A stretch of DNA of 64,000 nt from Bifidobacterium colobi. Lineage in GTDB: Bacteria > Actinomycetota > Actinomycetes > Actinomycetales > Bifidobacteriaceae. The stretch is from contig NZ_JAFEJU010000004.1 in NCBI RefSeq assembly GCF_018555455.1, positions 124,001 through 188,000 on the forward strand, given 5' to 3'. The notes beneath the pieces are model-generated. The model searched no databases. It saw only the letters and a list, made by a program, of their open reading frames with translations, and was not told where the DNA came from. Of the stretch, positions 54,101 through 64,000 are shown piece by piece. The position numbers and the translations under genes were made by a program. Within the stretch, counting starts at the first letter, position 1, and each line of letters begins with the position of its first letter.

Positions 54101-54519
54101 CCACCATCGTGAACTCGCTCAACCAGATAATGGAGGTGCTGATTCTGGTGGCGGCACTGCTTGCCATCGTGATCCTCTACAACCTCACCAACCTGAACGT
54201 CTCTGAGCGAATCCGCGAGCTTTCGACTATCAAGGTGCTCGGCTTCCACTCGAACGAGACCACGATGTACATCTATCGCGAAACCATTGTGCTTTCGGCG
54301 TTGGGCATTGTGGGCGGTTACGCGTTCGGCGGATGGTTGCACCAGTACATCATCACCGAAGTGCCGCCGGCTGAAGTGATGTTCGATCCGGCGCTCGGCT
54401 GGCTCGCATTCGTGGTGCCGTTGGTACTGATTGCGGTGGTGCTGGCACTCCTGGGAGTGGTGGTTTACCGACGGCTGCGCACGGTGGATATGCTTGCCGC
54501 GCTGAAATCTGTGGAGTAG
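51121..54519 (+). CDS. Large FtsX-like ABC permease with long extracellular coiled coil
   Basis: 1132 residues from ATG 51121 (ggag nine bases upstream). One N-terminal helix (about residues 55-74) leads to an extracellular region. Residues about 289-570 are rich in Ala, Gln and heptad patterns (AKQQLSDAQTQLDDAK, QLTAAQTKLAAGGQQL), predicted as long coiled coil. The first FtsX domain starts near 598 (LAMIFPVFLYFVAALVTFTT), a middle helix lies near 769-791, and the second FtsX domain lies near 994-1130. In Gram-positives such MacB-like permeases export peptides or lipids, or transmit force to cell-wall factors. The substrate is unknown. TetR control suggests a response to a drug or envelope ligand. 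Confidence 0.88.
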   Translation: MTDFNDFLVADETDARQSSARCSHKRSTTSRTGMLRKHMLWKDIFATLNKSKGRFLSIVSLMLLGSFALVGLFVTGPNMRITGTDYYRDNHLADVTVISDYGLTDEDARIIRGTAGVKSAEFGYFKDVTIKNSNHSLRVYSNPESISTFAVEEGRLPSKANEIALDRTERDKYAIDSTITLSEQPDIAGDKVLKRSKYTVVGFVNSTEGLSNVNLGQSTAGTGELDGYAVVADAAFDSKVTMIGRVTFKDTQNVDYWTSEYRDLVQAHKETLAKRLADQPKAREESIKDERRQQIDKAQSQVDAAKQQLSDAQTQLDDAKTQIESGKDQLTDGSVEAVNQASSALAELSGANAQIASAGSQLTAAQTKLAAGGQQLNQGQSQLSAAWQQLSDAKAQLDMARTALDASKTVLDKTGQLLQSWAESGLTGNAYASVKAQYEQALQSYNNAVKQYNEKLDAYNAALQQWNAGASALEQGSKEYQQNAAAIADAGNQLANKQIELGAAVSSAPASASAGVSQLIEGSRSIDKAEDEYNQKLQEFNDAKPAAEQKIKQTEHDIALAREKVDTLEVPAYSIDGRREGLTSEGYRVYEIIANIVEKLAMIFPVFLYFVAALVTFTTMGRMVDEERTNSGTLKALGYGNQDILKKFVFYGFTASTIGTILGVLLGHTLLPMIVYHAYSDGFTVPRIALVFHPVVTLAAFLLAWVSAVVPAVLAAYRELREKPAALLLPKPPAKGSKIFLERIKPLWNRLNFTRKVTARNLFRYKTRGLMTIVGVAGAVALLTAGLGVQASIDQIGERQFDEIIHYDLIVAERSDNNEEQNKTVADSMKHSAVDSSTPIRYEELTKTAGKEHDKQTITLLVTDDAYNFGDYLTLRSRVGRNPQVLTDRGAIISERMAAMLNAKVGDTITVTDSNGVDRRVRVDGITEMYIGHFMVMSSGEYEHVFHKDYQSNAYMVKLTDNSIENAERQGAKFMTVDGVRGVVQNTTMKNQVATIVNSLNQIMEVLILVAALLAIVILYNLTNLNVSERIRELSTIKVLGFHSNETTMYIYRETIVLSALGIVGGYAFGGWLHQYIITEVPPAEVMFDPALGWLAFVVPLVLIAVVLALLGVVVYRRLRTVDMLAALKSVE

Positions 54520-54540
54520 TGGCCGTTATGTCCGTCTGTT

Positions 54541-54590
54541 ATGTCCGTATGTGCGCGCAACTGACGACTGGTGCGCGTACATACGGACAT
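54541..54590. repeat. GCGCGTACATA hairpin, first of tandem pair (family C, copy 2)
   Basis: The arms atgtccgtatgtgcgcgca / tgcgcgtacatacggacat (19 bases) differ at one position; loop of 12 bases. It is followed by tttgcaggggtgttttt, so it might also terminate the exporter transcript. Confidence 0.82.
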
Positions 54591-54605
54591 TTGCAGGGGT
54601 GTTTT

Positions 54606-54653
54606 TGTCCGTATGTACGCGCAAGCTCCGTGAACTGCGCGTACATACGGACA
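54606..54653. repeat. GCGCGTACATA hairpin, second of tandem pair (family C, copy 3)
   Basis: The arms tgtccgtatgtacgcgca / tgcgcgtacatacggaca (18 bases) are perfectly complementary; loop agctccgtgaac. The arm sequence is almost identical to the preceding hairpin while the loops differ. Confidence 0.85.
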
Positions 54654-54886
54654 TTATTTGCGTGGCATTATGCGCCGCCAGCCATTTCTTAACATGACGT
54701 GGAAGTGCATGACGCGGCCGATGGTGAAAGTGTCCCAAAATTGCGTAAAATTGACTCTTGACTTTTTCCGCAACTCGGTATATGGACAGCGAAACGTAAA
54801 AGACATAGTGCAACGCTACGCTATCAACAGCAACTGAGAGGAGTGGCGCGTTGTTAGCGCGCCCATAAGCAATTGAGGTGATTTCG

Positions 54887-59458
<4,572 letters not shown>

Positions 59459-59459
59459 C

Positions 59460-60998
59460 ATGGGCGACCCAAGAGGATTCCTGAAAGTCCGTACCCGCCG
59501 AGAGCTGGCTGAACGCCCCATTGAGGAACGTATCAAGGACTGGTTCGACGTGCACGCCGAATCCGGCCTGCAGCCGTGGACTCGCGAACAGGCGGCACGC
59601 TGCATGGACTGCGGCACCCCGTTCTGCATGACCGGCTGCCCGCTCGGCAACGTGATTCCTGAGTTCAACGATCTGGTTCGTCAGGGCAAGTGGGAGGATG
59701 CGTACAACCGTCTGTCCCAGACCAACAACTTCCCTGAAGTGACCGGTCGTATCTGCCCGGCACTGTGCGAGCAGGCATGTGTGCTCGGCATCCACCAGCC
59801 GCCGACCATGATCAAGAACGATGAGTGCACGATCATCGATCAGGCTTGGGATTTGGATTACGTCAAGCCGCTGCCGCCGCAGCGCCTGACCGACCAGACC
59901 GTGGCCGTGGTCGGATCCGGCCCCGCCGGTCTGGCAGCAGCCCAGCAGCTGACCCGCGCCGGCCACACCGTGGTCGTCTACGAGAAGGATGATGCCATCG
60001 GCGGTCTGATGCGCTACGGCATTCCGAACTTCAAGCTCGAAAAGGGTCTGCTCGACCGCCGTGTGGAGCAGATGGAGGCCGAAGGCACCCGCTTCCGCAC
60101 CAACGTGGAAATCGGCAAGGACATCTCCTGGGATGAACTGCGCGACCGTTACGATGCCGTGGTTGTGGCCATCGGCTCCCGCGTGCCTCGCGACATGAAG
60201 ATTCCGGGCCGTGAGCTCGACGGCATCCACTTCGCCCTCGACTTCCTGCCGGATGCCACCCGTCGCGTCTTCGGCGTCAAGCCTGTCAACGACATCACCG
60301 CCAAAGACAAGCATGTGGTGGTCATCGGCGGTGGCGACACCGGTTCCGACTGCCTCGGCACCTCCATTCGTCAGGGTGCCAAGGACGTTACCGTGCTGCA
60401 GATCATGCCGAAGGAACCGGAGACTCGTCCGGCCAACCAGCCATGGCCTACCTTTGCACGCACCTACCAGAAGACCACGTCCATGGCCGAAGGTGGTACC
60501 TACCTGTACAGCACCGATTCCGTGAACTTCGTGGGTTCCGAAGAGGAGCAGTCCAAGGTCACCATCGAGAACTCCGCCACCGCGGAAGGCTTCGTGGCCG
60601 ATGAGCACGGTCACGTGACCGGTTTGAAGATCGTGAACGTTGCCCCCGGCGAGAACGGTCCGTTCACTCGTCAGCCCGGCACCGAACGCGTGATTCCAGC
60701 TGACCTTGTACTCATCTCCGTGGGCTTCCTGCACCCGGACACCACCACGCTGCTCGATCAGCTGCCGGTCGATCTCGACAAGCGCGGCAACATCGCTCGT
60801 AACGATAACTTCGCCACCAGCCAGGATGGCGTGTTCGTCTGCGGCGATGCCGGTCGCGGTCAGAGCCTCGTGGTCTGGGCCATCGCGGAAGGCCGCTCCT
60901 GCGCCGCCGCTGTGGACGAGTACCTCTCCAGCGAGCAGACCAGCGAGCTGCCGGCCCCGATCAAGGCGTCCGACCGCCCGATGATGCTGCCCCGTTGA
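59460..60998 (+). CDS. gltD: Glutamate synthase small subunit
   Basis: 512 residues, starting one base after the gltB stop; ggaaggag lies within the gltB 3' end. The N-terminal Fe-S motif is CMDCGTPFCMTGCPLGN with a second set in GRICPALCEQACVLG. FAD and NAD(P)H domains follow: VVGSGPAGLAAAQQL and VVIGGGDTGSDCLG, with the C-terminal FAD site GVFVCGDAGRGQSLVVWAI. It supplies electrons from NAD(P)H to GltB. The 2-gene operon ends with the hairpin near 61091. Confidence 0.96.
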   Translation: MGDPRGFLKVRTRRELAERPIEERIKDWFDVHAESGLQPWTREQAARCMDCGTPFCMTGCPLGNVIPEFNDLVRQGKWEDAYNRLSQTNNFPEVTGRICPALCEQACVLGIHQPPTMIKNDECTIIDQAWDLDYVKPLPPQRLTDQTVAVVGSGPAGLAAAQQLTRAGHTVVVYEKDDAIGGLMRYGIPNFKLEKGLLDRRVEQMEAEGTRFRTNVEIGKDISWDELRDRYDAVVVAIGSRVPRDMKIPGRELDGIHFALDFLPDATRRVFGVKPVNDITAKDKHVVVIGGGDTGSDCLGTSIRQGAKDVTVLQIMPKEPETRPANQPWPTFARTYQKTTSMAEGGTYLYSTDSVNFVGSEEEQSKVTIENSATAEGFVADEHGHVTGLKIVNVAPGENGPFTRQPGTERVIPADLVLISVGFLHPDTTTLLDQLPVDLDKRGNIARNDNFATSQDGVFVCGDAGRGQSLVVWAIAEGRSCAAAVDEYLSSEQTSELPAPIKASDRPMMLPR

Positions 60999-61090
60999 CG
61001 CTCCAGTAAGTCAGCTAACGCTCAAATCAGACAGCCGTTCAAGTGGCCTTGATAACAAGGCTTTGACTGAAGCGACTGCACTGAAACCAT

Positions 61091-61126
61091 AAGAAACCCC
61101 TGTCGGTAATCCAGCGGGGGTTTTCT
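61091..61126 (+). terminator. Terminator of gltBD
   Basis: Inverted repeat aagaaacccctg / cagcgggggttttctt, followed by a T-rich run. A smaller hairpin gccttg/caaggc is just upstream (61047-61062). Confidence 0.75.
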
Positions 61127-61219
61127 TATATTACGAGAATATGCATACGTAGTTAACATAAGGCATCTATCGTGAGTTCCCGTCGCTGAACCGCGACAAC
61201 AACACTGTGGGAGAGAATT

Positions 61220-62860
61220 ATGAAAGCACGCCACATCACTTCACTGGTTGCAGCTGGAGCGGCCATCGTCATGATGCTGTCCGGTTGCGGATCGACCGGC
61301 AGCTCCAACAATGCGAGCAGCACCGCCGGCTCCAACATCATTTCCGTGTACGGTAGCGAACCGGCACACCCGCTGTTCCCGGGTGCCGTCACCGAAGCAG
61401 GCGGCGGCAAGGTCGTCGATCAGCTGTTCGCGGGCTTGGTCACCTATGATTCCAAGGGAGGCCTGCACAACGAGGTTGCTGAAAGCATCACCTCCAGCGA
61501 CAACGCCACGCATTACGTCATCAAGATCAAGAAGGGCTGGAAGTTCACCGACGGCACGCCGGTCACCGCACATTCCTTCGTGGATGCATGGAACTACACC
61601 GCCAACAGCGCCAATAAGCAGGGCAGCGCCAGCTTCTTCAGCACCATCCAAGGCTATGACGATCTGCAGAAGCCGGATGTGGACCCCAGCGCCACGCTTT
61701 CCGGCCTGAAGGCAGTGGACGACTACACCATCGACGTGAAGCTCAGCCAGCCTGACTCCGCATTCCCGGTCAAGTCCGGCAGCCACGCCTACATGCCGCT
61801 ACCGGAATCCGCCTTCAAGGATCCGAAGAAGTTCGGTGAGAACCCGGTCGGCAACGGCCCGTACAAGTTCGTCTCCTGGAGCCACAACCGTAGCATCAAG
61901 ATGGTCAAGAACCCTGACTACAAGGGCAACCGTGTGGCCAAGAACGATGGCCTTGACTTCATGATCTACACGTCCCCGGATTCTGCCTACGCCGATTTGC
62001 GCGGCGGCAACCTGGACTTCACGCACGCCATTCCATCCACCGCGCTGAAGACCTTCCAGTCAGACAAGTCGATCAAGGCCTACAACCAGCCCGGCGGCAA
62101 CACCCTCACCTTCACCATCCCCGAGTGGCTTGACCACTTCGGCCAGAACGAGGAAGGCAACCTGCGTCGTCAGGCCATCTCCATGTCGATCGACCGCAAG
62201 ACCATCGCCGAGAAGATCTTCAACAACACGTCCACCCCGGCCGTGGACTTCCTCGCCGCTCCGATCAGCGCCTACTCCAAGGATCTCAAGGGCAACGAAG
62301 TACTCAAGTACAACCCGAAGAAGGCTAAGGAACTGTGGGCCAAGGCCGACGCCATCTCCCCGTGGAGCGGCGACTTCAAGATCGCCTACAACGCCGACGG
62401 CAACGCCAAGGGCTGGGTCGAGGCCGTGTGCAACTACGTGAAGAACACGCTTGGCATCAAGGCCGAAGGTGCTCCGATGTCCACGTCCGACGAGTTCCTC
62501 TCCAACGTGGACTCCGGCAAGATGACCACCGCATACCGCAGTGGTTGGGGCCCGGATTACCCGTCTGCAGACAACTATCTGGTGCAGCTGTACGCCTCCA
62601 GCTCCGCCGATGGCAAGGGCGCGAACTCCGGCAACTACAAGAACCCTGAGTTCGATGCCATGATGGACAAGGCACTGTCCGCACCATCCACCGAGGAAGC
62701 CGACAAGTACTACCAGCAGGGCGAGGAGATTCTGCTGCAGGATCTTCCGGCCATTCCGCTGTGGAACCAGAACGCTACCGCAGTGAGCACTCAGTCCGTC
62801 TCCGGCGTTGAATTCGATTACGGCGGCGGCCCGGTGTTCACCGAGCTCACCAAGAAGTAA
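61220..62860 (+). CDS. Oligopeptide ABC transporter substrate-binding lipoprotein (OppA/DppA family)
   Basis: 546 residues. The signal peptide ends in the lipobox MMLSGCGS, so it is lipid-anchored outside. SBP_bac_5 features: VVDQLFAGLVTYD, SFVDAWNYTANSANKQ, NPVGNGPYKFVSW, GNLDFTHAIPSTALKTFQSD and RRQAISMSIDRKTIAEKIF. The C-terminal part includes RSGWGPDYPSADNYLVQLY, typical of peptide-binding proteins. Permeases and ATPases are not adjacent within the window, so it probably serves a transporter encoded elsewhere. Ribosome site gggagag precedes ATG 61220. Confidence 0.92.
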   Translation: MKARHITSLVAAGAAIVMMLSGCGSTGSSNNASSTAGSNIISVYGSEPAHPLFPGAVTEAGGGKVVDQLFAGLVTYDSKGGLHNEVAESITSSDNATHYVIKIKKGWKFTDGTPVTAHSFVDAWNYTANSANKQGSASFFSTIQGYDDLQKPDVDPSATLSGLKAVDDYTIDVKLSQPDSAFPVKSGSHAYMPLPESAFKDPKKFGENPVGNGPYKFVSWSHNRSIKMVKNPDYKGNRVAKNDGLDFMIYTSPDSAYADLRGGNLDFTHAIPSTALKTFQSDKSIKAYNQPGGNTLTFTIPEWLDHFGQNEEGNLRRQAISMSIDRKTIAEKIFNNTSTPAVDFLAAPISAYSKDLKGNEVLKYNPKKAKELWAKADAISPWSGDFKIAYNADGNAKGWVEAVCNYVKNTLGIKAEGAPMSTSDEFLSNVDSGKMTTAYRSGWGPDYPSADNYLVQLYASSSADGKGANSGNYKNPEFDAMMDKALSAPSTEEADKYYQQGEEILLQDLPAIPLWNQNATAVSTQSVSGVEFDYGGGPVFTELTKK

Positions 62861-62873
62861 ACCGCCGATTGCA

Positions 62874-62984
62874 TCATCGTTCGCAGTGCTGATTGTGCGC
62901 AATGCGCGCATAATCGTACATAGATTGTGCACTGCAGACTGTGCAGCAGATTGTGCAGCAGACTGTGCACATTGCGAACGATGA
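62874..62984. repeat. 12-base tandem repeats inside an inverted repeat
   Basis: gcagactgtgca, gcagattgtgca and gcagactgtgca run head to tail at 62934-62969, with a partial copy before them. The block is bracketed by a perfect 12-bp inverted repeat, tcatcgttcgca (62874-62885) and tgcgaacgatga (62973-62984). Each unit is itself nearly palindromic (TGCA-rich). Confidence 0.75.
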
Positions 62985-62997
62985 CTGCTCAGTAACA

Positions 62998-63032
62998 GAC
63001 GCCCGTTTGCCTTCATCAGGCAGGCGGGCGTC
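62998..63032 (+). terminator. Terminator of the peptide-binding protein gene
   Basis: The stem gacgcccg..tgcct / aggca..cgggcgtc is followed by ttgcc; it is G+C-rich but has little T run. Confidence 0.65.
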
Positions 63033-63138
63033 TTGCCGCCTTCTTGCCACGGCGGACGGTACAATCCAAACCAGTATCCAGTAATCAGTACCCGGTAGTC
63101 ATACTGAGCAATCACCAACAGAACGAGGAGTTTATCCA

Positions 63139-64000
63139 ATGGAATTCAGCGTATCCGGCACCACCGTGCGATTCGATGAACGAACGCTGCAGTTCGCCAT
63201 CGCCCGCAACGGTGCCGAATGGAGCACCTGCGCCGACTTCACGCCGCAACTGACCGCAAACCAAGGAACATTCGCGTTCACCGACGCCGTATCCATCAGC
63301 CATGAACAGCGCGAAACCGGCACCGGCATCGGCGTTCACAGCATCTACACTGGCTTTGGCCATAGCGCGTACGCTTTCGCCACGTATGTGTGGGTGGAGC
63401 GCGCCTCCGGCGACGTGCTGTTTGAATGGATTCCGCTCAACGAACAAGGCCTCAACATCACCAACGTTGCCTGGCCGGCTCCGTTTGCTTTCGACGATGC
63501 GAACGACCACGATGCCACACTGATCACCCATGAACAAGGCGTGCTAATCCCCAATACATGGCCCACCGCGGTAACCACCAAAGACATCGCCTTCGACGGT
63601 CGGTATGAGACCGCCGGCGGCTACATGCCATGGTTCGCGCAGATTCGCGCCGACGCGCACGCGTACATCGCCATTTGCGAAACCCCGTGGAACGCCGGCT
63701 ACAGCATCGACCATCCGGAAAACGGCCCCTACACCCACGTCGGCACTTGGTTCGAGCCGAGTCTGGGCACTATGGATTACCGCCGTGTGGTCCGCTATCG
63801 TTTCCTTGACAACGCCGACCATACCGCCGTATGCAAGTCCTACCGCGATTATGTGAACGAACGCGGCCGTCTGCGTACGCTCGCTGAAAAGGCGGCTCGT
63901 AACCCTTCCGTGCGCGACCTGATTGGCCGTTCCTGGGTACATGTCGGCATCAAAACCAAGGTGCAGCCGGACTCGTCGTTCTTTGACCCCGAACATCCGG
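63139..64000 (+). CDS. Probable glycoside hydrolase, N-terminal part (runs off the window)
   Basis: 287 codons are visible from ATG 63139 (acgaggag upstream) and the frame stays open to the end. The start MEFSVSGTTVRFDERTLQF and the segments HSIYTGFGHSAYAFATYVWV, VAWPAPFAFDD and GGYMPWFAQIRAD look like the N-terminal beta-sandwich of a large intracellular glycosidase; no signal peptide is seen. SWVHVGIKTKVQPDSSFF begins the next domain. It resembles GH129-type alpha-N-acetylgalactosaminidases known from bifidobacteria, but catalytic residues lie outside the window, so this is tentative. Confidence 0.55.
   Translation, partial: MEFSVSGTTVRFDERTLQFAIARNGAEWSTCADFTPQLTANQGTFAFTDAVSISHEQRETGTGIGVHSIYTGFGHSAYAFATYVWVERASGDVLFEWIPLNEQGLNITNVAWPAPFAFDDANDHDATLITHEQGVLIPNTWPTAVTTKDIAFDGRYETAGGYMPWFAQIRADAHAYIAICETPWNAGYSIDHPENGPYTHVGTWFEPSLGTMDYRRVVRYRFLDNADHTAVCKSYRDYVNERGRLRTLAEKAARNPSVRDLIGRSWVHVGIKTKVQPDSSFFDPEHP

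Larger units (their letters stand above)
54520..54886. other. Intergenic region before gltB
   Basis: 367 bases. The first part is two tandem hairpins (54541-54653). The second part is the gltB leader with ttgact boxes at 54751 and 54758 and a tatatg near 54779 as a weak promoter candidate, followed by the ribosome site gaggtga. No gene is supported. Confidence 0.6.

Noticed and set aside
62921..62969. The 12-base repeats as a CRISPR array
   Set aside because: The units are contiguous, with no spacers, and no cas genes are near.

Overview
The window reads as a chromosome segment of a Bifidobacterium, most likely Bifidobacterium longum. This rests on high-GC coding sequence, bifidobacterial-type Suf, GltBD, PntAA/AB/B, Era, YbeY and PhoH proteins, and a locus combining GH28, GH36 and GH43 glycosidases with a sugar ABC transporter and LacI regulators. 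The species name is inference; no rRNA is present. One tRNA (Leu, anticodon GAG) is found.

Layout. Positions 1-3.9 kb hold the 3' half of a suf operon (sufD end, sufC, sufS, sufU and a DUF59 protein). It converges on glgC. Next come a TrmH/SpoU-type RNA methyltransferase, tRNA-Leu and the rsmE-HIT-phoH-ybeY-CNNM-era run (6.5-12 kb). A long-chain acyl-CoA synthetase (minus strand) diverges from the three-gene proton-translocating transhydrogenase pntAA-pntAB-pntB (14.5-17.4 kb). A lipase-like hydrolase, rplY, ilvE, a metallophosphoesterase/T4 Rnl1-type RNA ligase pair, a TRIC channel, rpsT, lepA and hemW follow (17.6-27.4 kb).

From 27.4 to 38 kb the content is more accessory. It includes a TetR/old-yellow-enzyme pair with a very long operator palindrome, a short-chain dehydrogenase with an internal deletion, an amidohydrolase, a 42-residue small gene opposite a LacI regulator with two CCGG-centred operators, a Bcp peroxiredoxin, a DUF4143 ATPase in AT-rich DNA, and a MarR/YczE pair divergent from a polyphosphate kinase 2. 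From 38 to 49.6 kb lies a plant-glycan locus: an MFS transporter divergent from GH28, GH36, GH43, a binding protein, two permeases and LacI. A TetR-controlled ABC exporter with a very long extracellular coiled coil follows. Then come gltBD, a peptide-binding lipoprotein and the start of another glycosidase.

The strongest unexplained signals are not ordinary genes. (1) A dispersed, non-coding element with a near-palindromic GACAGTCC/GGACTGTC core occurs three times (12.0, 17.4 and 18.7 kb). Each copy lies between short direct repeats of unrelated host sequence, and each has a hairpin at one end built from an inverted copy of that host sequence. At era and pntB the duplicated host sequence is the 3' end of the gene including its stop codon. 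(2) A metallophosphoesterase sits immediately upstream of a T4 Rnl1-type RNA ligase, a possible two-gene RNA repair unit. (3) Large hairpins with GCGCGTAC arms occur at 30.1 kb and in tandem at 54.5-54.65 kb. (4) A 42-residue gene below usual ORF cut-offs appears to be the target of the neighbouring LacI regulator.
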